A stretch of DNA of 64,000 nucleotides from Timema cristinae (lineage: Eukaryota > Arthropoda > Insecta > Phasmatodea > Timematidae), in contig JBCFYV010011135.1 of the NCBI GenBank assembly GCA_039000515.1, forward strand, positions 6,123,209 to 6,187,208, read 5' to 3'. Under the pieces are notes generated by a model that was not told the DNA's origin, did not search any database, and was given only the letters and a program-made list of their open reading frames with translations. The position numbers were made by a program, and so were the translations under genes. Position 1 is the stretch's first letter. Each line of letters begins with the position of its first letter. Shown one piece after another: positions 11,451-23,689 of this stretch.

Positions 11451-12333
11451 GTATAATTATAGCAGGGAAAGAAAATATAAAGGAGAATAGTATTTTAGTC
11501 CTCCTTTTTAGATATGAGACGTGCTTCGCTTACACCTTAGAAGAGCATCTACACATATACCATGTTGTCACCATGCAGAACAAATTTAACTTTAAGGAAA
11601 TGTCAATAGAGACGATGAGGTTAGTATTAACTCCCCAATATATGCGTCAACTCTCATTCACACATAGTGTAATGGGGCATGAGCACAGGCTGATTGGTTA
11701 ATGCGCATTCCTAATTAGGCTGGCGTCACAATGGACCGTATATACCACTTTAAAAGTTAACTTCAATCTTCAGGTTAAAATTAATTAAATTGAATTAAAT
11801 TTTTAGTCAGTATTTCCCACCATAGCATCGATTCAATTATAATATTATAGCCTCACATACTAAATTACACTAAAATTTAAAAAATATATTCATCTATTTA
11901 GTTTAATATAAAACACTTTGCTTATAAAACCTCATATATAATTATTACACATTTCTTTCAAATATTTTTACTCACGCCACTTCTTTATATCAGCTATCTG
12001 ATTATAGGTATAACATTTCTTGTATTATACAGACTGTAACATATTCACTGACTGTTATAGCTCAGTGTAGATAAAACTACTTGAAATAATTCCCTTCATT
12101 AATAAGAATAAATATTATATTGTTCAGCTAAACACTATCGCCTAACTATCTCAAACATTTAGGCTATATTTCTTTGAGACTTATTTATTTATAAATTCAT
12201 CAATAACTAAACAAGAAAAGTACTACTCCTAGACCAGTCATTAAGTACACAGCAAACAGGAGCCCCATGTCATACGTTCTTCAACACATTTTAATTTAGT
12301 GACGTAATCATTTTTTATAATAGAGGGGTTTTA
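11451..12333. other. Unassigned AT-rich sequence
   Basis: No gene, RNA or element recognised. It directly precedes the 70-bp minisatellite. Confidence 0.5.
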
Positions 12334-13090
12334 TGACGTTATTTCAGTCCCTGCAAGTGAGGCTATAAATATATATGTGCTTGTTATGTTAATTATAGGC
12401 GAACTGACGTTATTTCAGTCCCTGCAAGTGAGGCTTTAAATATATTGTGCTTGTTATGTTAATTATAGGTGAACTGACGTTATTTCAGTCCCTGCAAGTG
12501 AGGCTATAAATATATTGTGCTTGTTATATTAATTATAGGCGAAATGTCTTATTTCAGTCCCTGCAAGTGAGGCTATAAATATTGGCTTGTTATTTAATTA
12601 TAGGCGAAATGTCTTATTTCAGTCCCTGCAAGTGAGGCTATAAATATTATTTGTGCTTGTCAAGTGAGCTATAATAATTGTCTTTATATTATAGGCGAAA
12701 TGTCCTTATTTCAGTCCCTGCAAGTGAGGCTATAAATATATTGTGTTTGTTATGTTAATTATAGGCGAAATGTCGTTATTTCAGTCCCTGCAAGTGAGGC
12801 TATAAATATATTGTGCTTGTTATGTTAATTTAAGTTATTCGTCCTGAGTGACTAATAATTGCTGTAGTTAATATAGCGAAATTATTTCAGTCCCTGCAAG
12901 TGAGGCTATAAATATATTGTGCTTGTTATATTAATTATAGGCGAAATGTCCTTATTTCAGTCCCTGCAAGTGAGGCTATAAATATATTGTGCTTGTTATA
13001 TTAATTATAGGCGAAATGTCCTTATTTCAGTCCCTGCAAGTGAGGCTATAAATATATTTTGCTTGTTATGTTAATTATAGGTGAAATGAC
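12334..13090. repeat. Minisatellite, about 70-bp unit, ten clear copies
   Basis: The core CAGTCCCTGCAAGTGAGGC recurs ten times (first near 12,345, last near 13,027), each followed by TATAAATATATTGTGCTTGT and an ATTATAGGCGAAATG linker. The core is almost invariant while the linker varies by small indels. Degenerate units occur near 12,655 and 12,830. The unit has no open reading frame of note. Confidence 0.95.
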
Positions 13091-13700
13091 TAAGTATTCG
13101 TGGTTTATATATCAATGAGTGTGTACTCCCAATAAATAATTGGTTTGATTTGCTGTCACAGTTGAAATGGTTAAAGACCGACATCTCACTTGAGGTGTTT
13201 TTACAAACTTTTACTTAGAACATTCAAATGAATATAAAAACTTTATTTTAAGGTTAACGTATTATTTTTATATTCATAATACATAACCGAAATAAAACAG
13301 AATATTTTCCGGAAGTTGACTACGTGATCTTGAAAATGCGAGCTATGGTCTATAGACTATTAATCAAGATGTAATTTAACGTTAACATCCCAAAAACATA
13401 AACAAAGCTCTCTTAGCTTAATAAGTTTATTCTTCCCAACCAAAGAATATTTGTAAAGTAGGCTTATGCAGGAGAAAAATTAATCCATGTCTAAGAAAGT
13501 TATGTGATATTTTTATAACATATTTTATTTGGAAGGCATTTAAAGATTAAGTTGTAATTATCAATAACACTTAAAATACAAGTTGAATTTTTACATTTTT
13601 TAAAACAAAACTCTATCTTTTATCCATAGACATTTTATACGAAAATCCAAATTTTTATTCAACCAAATCAAATAATTTTACAAATAAATGTCTTTACCAA
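13091..13700. other. Unassigned AT-rich sequence
   Basis: Nothing recognised between the minisatellite and the pogo-type element. Confidence 0.5.
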
Positions 13701-14059
13701 TATGGTAGGGTGGGGCTATTTGGGTCACTTCAACTTTAATTCAAGTTTTTACCTATATTATGATTGTGGAACTTTTTAAACAGGTATTTATATCTTTAAT
13801 CATATCTTCTGAACCATATCTAGTAATAGTTTTTTGGAAAAAAAATCTAAGTAGATTATAATTAATAAAGAACATTATCAAGTGAAAATAACATTTTAGT
13901 AAAAACGTGGGGCTATTTGGATCAGGAATGGGGTTATTTGAATCGCATATTTATTTTTATATTTTTCCATGAGTATAGCCATTTTAATTTTTTTTATTGA
14001 AAGTGTCTACTACTAGCTGCAAACAAAATGTTTATATGCATTTTACACACTTAAACTGT

Positions 14060-14225
14060 TTTTTCCAAAGGCCCCGACACATACGTCATGAAACCACAAT
14101 TTGCAGGTTTGACACCTAATACTGTCTCCATTTCCACTTGAATTTTTGTCAAGATAAGTAATTTTACAAAAATCACATAATGCATTTTCTTCTTATTCTT
14201 CTTCATCGTCAAAAATATTATTGAT
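14060..14225 (-). pseudogene. Pogo transposase C-terminal zinc-finger tail
   Basis: In a frame without a start codon, the minus strand reads ALCDFCKITYLDK, then IRCQTCKLWFHDVC: C-x2-C, C-x2-C and WFH-x2-C, a PHD/treble-clef-like pattern often found at the end of arthropod pogo-family transposases. It follows the DDE remnant at 14302-14637 after an acidic Asp/Glu-rich linker containing at least one stop. Likely role in intact relatives: protein or chromatin contact (inference). Confidence 0.6.
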
Positions 14226-14301
14226 ATTATAGTCTTCATCTGAGTTGCTGGGTGTATCGAACTCAGATAAAATACGTCTATTAGGCTTCTTAGAGACTCG
14301 G

Positions 14302-14637
14302 TTATTTCAAGGTCATACCAGTGTCACATGGGGTTTCCAGTTCTCCTAAAGTTCTATCTGCAATAAAGGTGTGTGAAGGAAGAAACTTTTCTCCGGGCAC
14401 TTTATCGCAATTGTAAGGGAATATCCCTGTACATTCAATACCTTTGACCGCATTCCCAACAGTTGCTCCTTTGATCCAAGCAGCATTTAGCTGTCTGCCA
14501 AAGGTTAATTTGGTGATTGAGCTATTTGGGTTTTTGTGAATGAATGAATTAGTTTCTTGATGATAAAAAGCTTTAAGCGATAAATAATTAATGGCATATT
14601 CTAAAATAAATAAAAACGCAAGAAAATAATGATCCAA
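14302..14637 (-). pseudogene. Pogo/Tigger transposase, C-terminal part of DDE domain
   Basis: Residues such as SSITKLTFGRQLNAAWIK, then VGNAVKGIECTGIFPYN and EKFLPS, match the end of the pogo/jerky-type DDE domain, where an AWIKAAT-x-NA-x-GF-x-x-GI-P-N block is typical. The preceding catalytic DDE core and CENP-B-like helix-turn-helix are absent. The first part of the ORF (about 35 residues of AT-rich origin) does not look like transposase. Non-functional remnant of the element at 13703-15067. Confidence 0.72.
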
Positions 14638-15082
14638 ATAGCCCCTTGAAAAATGATTTAAATAGCCCCGGAAGCAAACTATTTTTCAATATAAATTAAC
14701 TCTATTGTTTTCCAATATAATACGCTCAAACTTCTTGGTGATGAGCCCAGAAGAATAAGCTATAGGTTAAAAAAAATTACCTCGAAATCAACAACTATAA
14801 TAAGGTAAGACCTTACAACGCAAAGACAATTATTTACATCACTAGGAAAAGTATGTCAATCTCACTTCTATTGATCTTGTAAAACAATTTGTTCGGCTAT
14901 TTAAACGTTTAAAAATTGTAATTTTTTCATACCAATTTACAGCCAGTAGATCATTCAGTAAATTAGAAGAGCTAGACATACAAAATATGTGCAGAATAAC
15001 TGCGCAGTAGCTTGAATCCTTATTTTGATTCAAGTAGCCCCTTGATACTAATAGCCCCGCTCTACCATAGTTATTAACTTAA

Positions 15083-15320
15083 ACCACTTTGGTGGCTGCA
15101 TGGTCTAAGGCTCTACTCTCACAATACTACCAATCACTGGGAGACCAGGGTTCAATCCTGGTCGAATGTATTAAGAGTGTTTTTCACCAAACGGGTTTTT
15201 ACTCTCCCTTTAAGCAAATATGGGTGCACTTTCTTAAATTAAACTTCTCTGATACCTAACACATTAGTGTGATTAATATAGAGGTGTATAACATGGACGG
15301 GTAGTAGGACGCGATGTTAA
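15083..15320 (+). repeat. tRNA-derived SINE, full length with tail
   Basis: Head TGGCTGCATGGTCTAAGG, B box GGTTCAATCCTGG, body (GTATTAAGAGTG, then TTTTTCACCAAACGGG), and 3' tail GGACGGGTAGTAGGACGCGA. It starts about 15 bp after the pogo-type element. Confidence 0.75.
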
Positions 15321-16838
15321 AATATAACTAAACCCTTAACTTACTCGAGTGCTATCTCAATGAATCGGTTCATGGAAAGTACAGTTGATCTAAAGAATAT
15401 AACTAAACGAACAAATGTTGATAATTCAATACATTAGTTCATTAAAGAAATTAACTTATAAAAAGCACAGTGTATACAATACAACTTTCAAAGCTATTAG
15501 AGCTACTAGATTAACTATCACGTATTCATACGTCAATCATGGGTTCGGAAGTTGTCACTTTAGTTATATTGTAACAATACTTAAATAAAAAAACTAGTAA
15601 AATAGTAAGACAATATATATTTTGGACCCAAATAGTTTACATTTTCTAAAAGGCCATGAAAATTGGACATGGCAATATATATAGTACTTATTTTATTTAA
15701 GGTTATGACAATGAAACAATGAGTGATTTTAGAGTAGTAAGATCGCCCAATACACGTAATATATGATTTTAATCGGTGACGAGGCGGGATATATTTTATA
15801 AAGTTTTATCAGATACCTACCTAGATGCCTACATGGTATAAACTACACAATCTCCGATTTGTTTAAAAGGCTACGTATATATATTTTTTTTTTTCCAAAA
15901 CTCTTATTATTTCTTTTCTAAATACAAGTTGTGACAAAAATTTACTCAACCCAAAACATAACAAAGAATGGTAATTGTTGGTCAATCAAGAAAAAATAAT
16001 TGTATAGAGAAATAAAAATATTACTATATAATAGCTACTGGATGGGGGTAGGAAGGTTTTATTTGAAACCTACCCCCATCTTGGATACAATGTGATGTGC
16101 AGCAATGAAGGAAATGACGTTGTAGTGCTTGGTGGCTCGGTCGAACCTGTAATTGCACAGCGTAACCACACTTCAGATTTGTAACAAACACCCTTATTTC
16201 GTAAATATCAATGGGTATTGTTAAATGCCACGCATGTGCAGTCAATAGTTTCCAACAGGTTTGTATCCAGTCTACATTTGGTAAACGTTTGACCTTATTT
16301 ATTGCAAGATTGGCAATAGTACGTTCATAGTACTTCCCCATTGTATGAATAATTGACTGTCTCATGTTTAAAAATATTATTTCCTCTCACTTTAAAATCT
16401 TACTATTGGTAACAGTTTACAGATGTCCTAAAGTATTTAAATTCCACACGCAGATGACTAATTTTACTCTAAAGCGAAAATAAATACCTTTACATTTATT
16501 TTACAAAAAAGATTTAGGTAAAATAGTTTATTTTATCGTAAATAATTGAGACATAAAAACGACATAAGAATTTGGTGACATCTATATTAAGAATTTATTG
16601 ATTTGTATGGTATTTATTTATTTAATAGAATATATGCCTAATAGGCTTTTCTCCATTAAAATAAATGCCATGTTCTTTAAGATTTACTAAGAATTACAAT
16701 GTTAGCTTGTCGTTGGCTCCTTGTCGACATGTGAAGAGTTAGTTAGTAAATCTAACGTACATGTTTCATGATTAAACTAATAGTCTAATTCTAATTTCTC
16801 AGTATTTTTCTCTCTTTCACTCATTTTAATTAACATTT

Positions 16839-16867
<29 letters not shown>
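15321..16867. other. Unassigned AT-rich sequence
   Basis: No recognised gene. A 113-codon minus-strand frame at 16024-16365 is open but shows no domain I know, and its composition does not argue for coding. A (TA)n run lies at about 16,839-16,867. Confidence 0.45.
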
Positions 16868-16869
<2 letters not shown>

Positions 16870-17283
16870 GATATTACCATATTACCGACCAAACCTGATT
16901 CGAGAACAAACTAAGTTATATCGCACTATGCCGAATTTAAACATCATAATAGCTTCAGGATGTACTAGTTTAGCCTAGTCTGTTATTTAATACATACAGT
17001 TTGGTATAGATCATAGAATAAATTAATATAGCCTACAATTTGATTAGGCTAAAACAGGTTTATATTAGATTAGGCTAGGTTATCTGACAATATTTGCGCG
17101 TGAACTGTGAATGATGAAACCTGTCCAATGTCGATTAATCGTATGGGTTACGAAGAATGAAAACTAGAACTTCCTTAAAACATCAGTCTATACAAGCTTA
17201 TCCTACAAGTGGCAGGATGTATAAATTTGGCCTAGTAAAATCTAGTCTGTCCTGAAAATCGGGTTTGGATGGTAATATATATA
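16868..17283. mobile_element. Foldback/MITE-like element with long imperfect inverted repeats
   Basis: The left arm (16,868-16,955) reads GATATTACCA, then CCAAACCTGATTCGAGAACA and GCCGAATTTAAACATC. The reverse complement of the right arm (17,205-17,283) reads ATATATTACCATCCAAACCC, then GATTTTCAGGACAGAC and GGCCAAATTTATACATCC. Both outer ends abut TATATA tracts, so a TA-type target site is possible. No coding capacity. Confidence 0.55.
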
Positions 17284-20200
17284 TAAGTATATTTAACTAG
17301 AAACTTCTGATTGATATAGAGTTAAAAATATATTTGATTTAAAACATGCGATAACTCTTAAAACTACACAAACTGTAGGTATTTAAAGCTAGTTTTAATC
17401 TATTTTTAATAGTCTACTGATACAGTTTGGATGATCCTCTAATAATCGCAGTGATTTGTAAATTAATTTGAAGGGTACTAGGGCTACGTTTTCCATGATA
17501 CGTAGGTTTTCAAATGAAATTGGACCTTTGACGACATAGATCTGCATCATCAATTAGTAGCACACTGTGTTATTTAGGTTTATGGAGATCGCCATTCATT
17601 GTTCCAGGGGCTTCCTCAACATAAAAAACCTTGCTTTTGTCAGTTGAATTGTCTAATTTTCAAATAAATATGTGAAACAAACTCATTGTAATTAAGCATC
17701 TTTGCGAAGGGATATTCACTTCACAATTTGAAGATTGTTTTTTAGTGGTCGCATGGGTTGTTCGTTACGTCAATGAAAATAATTGTTGTAAAATATATAC
17801 ATTACCAATTTTCTAACTATAATATATATAAGAATAACATTCTGAATAATCCCAAGTGAGACTGTCTCTCCTAAGTGTTCAAGTTAATTCTGAGCGTCAG
17901 TTGATTCACTTATATGTGTACTTGAGATATTTAATGAAACTGCACATAGCCACATTAGTGTGGAACTCGAACACTCTCAACATGATGGGGTTCTGGGGGA
18001 CATCCAATGATTGCCTCTCTCCAACGCTCAAGAACAGATCGCGGCTGAGCGCCCTCCATCATCGGGATGTCGTCTAAGATATTTAAGATTATCCATCAAG
18101 ATAATAAACGTAGCTCTTTGAAATATCTATGAATAATTTTTGCTGCATGCATGAAGACAATTGAATAAAGAATACATAATGACCGTGTAACTAATATTTA
18201 AATACACTTGCATGCAGTTGTGGGTTGATGATTGAATCTGGAATCTTAGAACTTATCACCGAATCTATATCATCGGGTCTTATTTGTTCCTGAAGTCATA
18301 GCCATAATTAAACATGTGGCATTCCTCACTTTTGACACTCCACAGTGTACATAAAATATTTTATTGATTTTAGCATTCGTGCTCAGCTCCCTGAAGAGAT
18401 ATATAATTTTTAAATAGCTTAACCTTCCCCTCTCCTCACACCCCCCCCCCCCCCACACACACACACAAAAAAAGATTTAGTCTTTTGTTGGATTGTTGAA
18501 ATTAAATACTCAGCGACGTGTATACACAGAATATCAAAGAGAGTTTATTTTCTGTAATTGATACAAAAATATATTTAGATTTTTCTTTTAACTTGAATTT
18601 TAAATAAGCAATGTGTTTTAAGGTAAACTGAGTATGCTATGTCAGAGGTTGGTAAAAAAATCCTATCCACTGATATCTTATTCATCGGTGTAGGCTTTGT
18701 ATTAGTTGAGAAAAAGGGATGTTAACAAAAGAAATAATATATAGGATATTCAAATAGAATAACCATTGTTCACGTGATCAATCTTGAAATGAATGTAAAC
18801 AAAACAAAACATATACACCTATATAAGTTGTACTGCCACGATCCAATAATTTCATTAAAATTGATTTACACATTTTGCCGTAATTGTGGGACAAATAGAC
18901 ATACAAAGGTTGGTCAGCTATATTTTGGGAAAACTAACTATATCAATTATATAAATTCAATTTGTTAAAGCTCTATTTATACAATCTGATGGCGTTACTG
19001 ACAACAGACACTTAACCTGGAGGGAGATCTCGATATATTTATCTGAAGAATAAATTTAACGCGAGGATTATCTTCTTTATGTACAATCCATATAGTAACA
19101 CTCCCCCGAGAGTGATGAAATCACAAACCATCTACCTAATGGACGTGGAACATGGAATCCTGATGTCACACTCTCTCGAAAGAACCCCTCGGCTTTTATC
19201 TTTTGCTTTTCACACTCTTTTCATAAAAAGGCAAAATAGGTATATTTAAGCCCTGTCTTTAAGGGAGAGGGTGACGCTGTGATAAGAATATTGTTGATAG
19301 TAAGGGGTGGTGTTCCCGGCACGGGAAAGAGGCTAGATATTGGCATGCGAGGGATGACGCACCCATTCTTTCCTCTGTGCCATTACCCCCTCATCCTCCC
19401 TAATACAAACCTCAATCCACAGAGCACCCCACTGATTTAAAAGAATTGGCAGAAATGTTGTACATTGGGGCTAGGGGAGGATGCCATAGCGGTAAATAAC
19501 AGTTAGCAAGTCACTCCCAGTGACATGTATTACATGCGCGTGGGTCTATTACTTGCTACAGGGGGCTCTGGAACTATGGTATCATTCATTTGCAGGGTGT
19601 TACAATATATATTTCATAGACTGTGAGGTGATAAAATTGTATCAAGTAGTCTTCTGTAAGTTATTTAATGTTCAGCCACCTCATATTGAGTGAGGGTTTT
19701 TCAAATTATTCACATCCTGTTCTGTGAAGGATTCCCAGTTCATTCAAATGATATATTTTTAGTCCTTTCTTTTTATTAGCATCTTAAGTTTTTTTATTTT
19801 AAAATACTAAATTGAGTACATTATATTCTGCTAGTATTATGTTTAAATAGTACAATATCAAATTAATGCTACTGTTGATAATCATAAATTAAAAGTAGTG
19901 CAACTATAAAATATCTAGGTGTAATATTTATTGAAAATATATATTGAAAAAAGCATAAACTAATCAAAGTACTGACATTTTACGCTACCCTAACATGCTT
20001 ATAAGACTTATAGGAAAGAAATTAGATTTAAAGATATACAAAATATTCTGCCTTCCAGTATTAACCTATGGCCATCTTCTTCATTTAAAAATGCACAAAT
20101 AATCATATAATGAGATTGTGACGACCTAATATTAATAAGATGTTGATTTCTGTGTATAGGTTTTTACTGGCGTATAAGTTAAGTAAGTCAAATATGGTCT

Positions 20201-20635
20201 TTATAGCTATATTTGTGAAACTTTATATGTATTAGGATTATAGGTAGCAAAGTATAGCGTTGGGCAATTTTTAAATGCTGTGATATTGTATTTATATTCA
20301 AACTTAAGCCAAGTAGAACTTTTCACTGTCTAAAAATATTCTCAAAATAAACCAATAATTTTCCCAAAAGATATAAATAAATCATCAATATCTAAATAAA
20401 ACTATAATTCATTATTTTATTCAAATTATTTTTACATCAATTACTGTCTACATTCCATGAACTGGGTCAGTTTCTATTCAAGCCATATATTTACCACTAC
20501 CGAATTACTAGGCCTGTCGTAGCTTCATGTGCCTTATAATCTAACTTGAGGTTAGGAGAGGTACAACATCCAGTCCCCAGCCGTTTACTTTTCCCTGTGA
20601 AAGTGAAGAGAAATATTTAACTAATAATAGATTTT
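17284..20635. other. Unassigned sequence, no recognised genes
   Basis: Mostly AT-rich. A poly-C/(CA)n tract lies at about 18,440-18,466. Between 19,080 and 19,580 the sequence is more GC-balanced, with purine- and pyrimidine-rich runs, but no ORF, tRNA or known element was recognised. Confidence 0.45.
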
Positions 20636-20705
20636 TCTATGGTGCTGGGAATTAAACCCGGGACTATTGGATTTATGAACAGACACGCTACGGACTTTGC
20701 TTAGG
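20636..20705 (-). repeat. tRNA-like SINE fragment
   Basis: Minus strand carries CGGGTTTAATTCCCAGCACC, a B box in a tRNA-like setting. The head only is visible; no tail was found. Confidence 0.4.
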
Positions 20706-20934
20706 TGTCGTTTTCAAATTAGATTAAAAAGTAATTTATTTTCAAAATAAATAATATGGCCTATTCACAAAATAAAACTTAGGTAGGGCCTATAAGAATA
20801 AGTTCAGAAAAAAATAAAGCAGACAGACAAGGTAACATAATTCCCAAAATGGTAGATTGATCAAGTTCACAAATAAGAAATTTGTAGCATTCACAAATTA
20901 TATATTTCACGACTAAGTAAATAAATAAAATTTA

Positions 20935-21600
20935 AAACTTAGTGTAAGCAAGAGCTCTAAAATTAAAAAGGATATAAAATTAACAAAATTAAAAGATTAG
21001 TATTAGTACGATTTCAAAAATTATTAGAGTATAAAATTAAAAATATTTAAAAATGAGTGTAAAAAAAGAGTTCAAAAATTAATGTAATATAAACTTTAAA
21101 AAAATTATAAATCAGTGTAAATAAGAGTTCAAGAGTTATTCAAATAGAAAATTAAAAAAATTAAAAAATGAGTGTAAATAAAAAATAAATAATATTAGCA
21201 CCACGTCTTACTACCCGTTCGGGTTATATGCTTTAAGTACTAATTACTCTAATGAATTAGGAATATGGAAGATTGAATTAGAGGAAGTGAACCCGAATTT
21301 GCGTGGAGGTAGGTGGAAAACCATTTAGGAAAAACCACCCCAGTTCACCCGACCGAGATTCGGACCTCGATCTCTCCGTACTCAGCAGTCGAGCAGCTCA
21401 ACACGACAAGCGCGTTAGCCAACTACGCCACCGAGGCGGGTGAGTGTAAATAAGACTTCCAAAATTAAAATAATATAAAATAAATATAATTTAAAAATTA
21501 ATCTAATAAAGAGTTCAAAAATTAATAGAATAAAAAATCAACAACATTAAAAAATAACTGTAAATAAAAGTTTAAAATATAATACAATATACAATTTGCA
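20935..21600. repeat. AT-rich minisatellite, about 60-bp unit, split by a SINE
   Basis: Degenerate repeats of a unit built from GAGTGTAAATAAGAGTTCAA, AAATTAATAGAATATAAAAT and TAAAAAAATTAAAAAT. About four units lie left of the SINE at 21182-21440 and two or three right of it. Confidence 0.75.
21182..21440 (-). mobile_element. Full-length tRNA-derived SINE with 13-bp target duplication
   Basis: Flanked by TGAGTGTAAATAA at 21169-21181 and 21441-21453. On the minus strand, in order: head CTCGGTGGCGTAGTTGGCTA, B box GGTCCGAATCTC, the shared body (TTTTTCCTAAATGG), and the conserved 3' tail (ATAACCCGAACGGGTAGTAA, then GACGTGGTGC) ending in an AT-rich simple repeat. This is the cleanest member of the main SINE family here and shows target-primed (LINE-type) insertion. 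Length 259 bp. Confidence 0.88.
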
Positions 21601-22184
21601 AGTCACAAGTTCACAGTGATTTAAAAGCCTAATCTAATAGATTTCTTTTACCAACCTGAATGTTTTTGTTTTTTTGAACCTTTTCAACATTTCTTTAAAA
21701 TATACTCGGAAATTTAGTAATAAAATCAACATCTAAACATAGACTGCTCTAACCATACAAATGAATGATTTAATAGGTGATAGAAATATTGCTTTAAGCT
21801 AGAATAATATTTGTTTTTTAATTCTTAAATGTATCATTGGAAAAATGGCACCTACGAAACCATCCTTTAATACGTTTTCAAAATTTTCCAATATAGGAAG
21901 CAGTGGGCTCATCTTTAATGTATTCATAACTAGCCACCATTCAATGAAATCAGTTTTAGAAATGAGCTCTTCTTAACTCGGTAACTGATTAATTTTGTTT
22001 GTCGTGTTTGGAATATTTTGATTTTTGATTTTTTCACTTTCAATTTAATATTTTCCTTTATTTATTATCGAACGATTGCCAATTTTCCTGTCGAATATAT
22101 TTGGATCAATCAATGTTGAAATTTTGTCAAGTCCTTTGTCTAATTAGGTTTCCTATTCCTTTATGTACTCTTGTAAATCATATG
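21601..22184. other. Unassigned flank of the Copia element
   Basis: AT-rich, nothing recognised. Confidence 0.5.
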
Positions 22185-22189
22185 TTTTT

Positions 22190-22403
22190 CGTTCATGTAA
22201 ATTTATAATGTTAGTCGATGGTAGTGCTATGTAGTACTATTGCCAAGGAGATTTGACATGGTAAGTAAATAAGACTATAACCAACTTATATCCTATGAGT
22301 AGCCATGTTTTATATGTTATTGTGACAAGTATAATCCTTTTTAATAAAGTAGTTAATATGTGTTAATACGTTTATTTACCTGTATACAATCCAGTTTACA
22401 ACA
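22190..22403 (+). repeat. Copia 5' LTR
   Basis: Aligns to 26311-26524 throughout. Shared blocks include GTAAATTTATA, TGTGACAAGTATAAT and GTGTTAATACG. The first base is C where the 3' LTR has T, so the canonical TG start is lost. Confidence 0.85.
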
Positions 22404-22519
22404 GGTTAAGGGCCCGGAGTTCTTAAAATAGTCTTTGTTTTTCTTCATGTTATAGTCTACAAACTTTCTCCGAAATGTCTAGTCAGCTACCGCTGATCTA
22501 GAAGCTTAAAGGCAGGTAA

Positions 22520-23230
22520 AACTAGGACACATGGAGGTTTGCCGTGCAGACGTATCTGGGGCACGAAATACTATGGGAATGCGTTACAGGTACCGATACA
22601 CAAGTCAATAAAGGGGTAGAAGCTTGGTCTGAAATAATTCTATTGGTAGAACCCCTAAATTATGTGCATGTGCAGTCAACAAAAACCGTTAAGGAAGCTT
22701 GGAATGACATAACTAGTGCTTTCCAAGACACCTGACTAACAAGATGTGTAGGTCTTTTGCGTATCCTTACTATGACAAAATTAGAAAATAGCTTATCAGT
22801 AGAGGATTATGTTAATACAATAATAACAACCACCCATAAGTTATCTAATATTGGCTTAACTATAAGTTATGAATGGGTAGGAAAGATTTTGTCCACAGGG
22901 CTACCCGATGATTACAAACCCATGATAATGGGTATTGAGAGCTCTGGAACAACAATCAGAGCTGATTCAATAAATATGAAACTGTTGCAGGACATATCGA
23001 TCGTAAAGAGCGATGATGGGCTGAAAACTCTTGCCATATAGGGTTCCAATGTTACCAGGAAAGGTTTCAGATGAAAAGGAATATATAAATAACAGAAACC
23101 TAAAAGTCTTTTTGTCAAAAGTGATAAAAACAAGGCTACGAGACCACAATGCTCTCATGTTTTAAACGTGGGCATTATGCTAAAAACTGCACCAATAAAA
23201 GATTTGTCAAACATAATGAGAATTTGTTAA
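22520..23230 (+). pseudogene. Copia gag relic (UBN2-type) and zinc knuckle
   Basis: The frame from 22544 to 23041 shows YLGHEILWECVTGTDTQ, then VKEAWNDITSAFQD, a TGA at 22733, and in the same frame KLENSLSVEDYVN, HKLSNIGL and EWVGKILSTGLPDDYKPMIM. This is the capsid region of arthropod Copia elements. A frame-shifted knuckle (CFKRGHYAKNC) follows at about 23,157. Inactive. Confidence 0.82.
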
Positions 23231-23689
23231 CACCTTTTTTCCGTTCAGGCCTCAACAAAACGTGATTCTTGTATTTCAACTCTTGTTGATCGGCCCATAT
23301 GACTAAACATCATGACATTCTCAAGCATGAGAGGGAATCTGCATCCTTAACGATTACTACCACCAATAATCAAGAAATATTTACTGATAGTATTTCTGGT
23401 ATTGACCTACCAGAATTAGTTTCAAAGTGGTCTTTGTAAATCAAGGTAAACAATGTTTTCTTCGTTCCGTAGCTAAGGGCTAATCTTTTGTCAGCAAGTC
23501 AAATTGTAATAAAGGGCATTAATATTAATTTTGATTTCGAAGTAGCAACATTTTTTAATTGCGGCAAAAGCTTATAGCATATTCAATTAATGAAGATATT
23601 TGTTTAGATTGGTAATATTACCCTTCACAGTCAAGGTTCAGCTATATAGGTCAATCCATACAGATAAATATTGAAAATCTGTGGCACAG

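Larger units (their letters stand above)
13703..15067 (-). mobile_element. Short pogo/Tigger-type DNA transposon
   Basis: A 1,365-bp element flanked by TA (13701-13702 and 15068-15069), as expected for Tc1/mariner/pogo. The ends read TGGTAGGGTGGGGCTATT and, reverse-complemented on the right, TGGTAGAGCGGGGCTATT (16 of 18 match). A motif GGGGCTATTTG-GTC is repeated near the left end (13712, 13909, 13930) and in inverse near the right end (14633, 14658, 15027, 15047), which looks like repeated transposase binding sites. Inside lies only the C-terminal part of a pogo-like transposase (minus strand) and a Cys/His zinc-binding tail. The N-terminal DNA-binding half is missing, so this is an internally deleted, non-autonomous copy. 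Confidence 0.8.

Noticed and set aside
12334..13090. CRISPR-like array (conserved core, variable linker)
   Set aside because: The linkers are variants of one sequence rather than unrelated spacers, and the context is eukaryotic.
16024..16365. 113-codon minus-strand ORF
   Set aside because: No recognisable domain, no splice context and AT-rich surroundings. An open frame of this length is not enough evidence for a gene.
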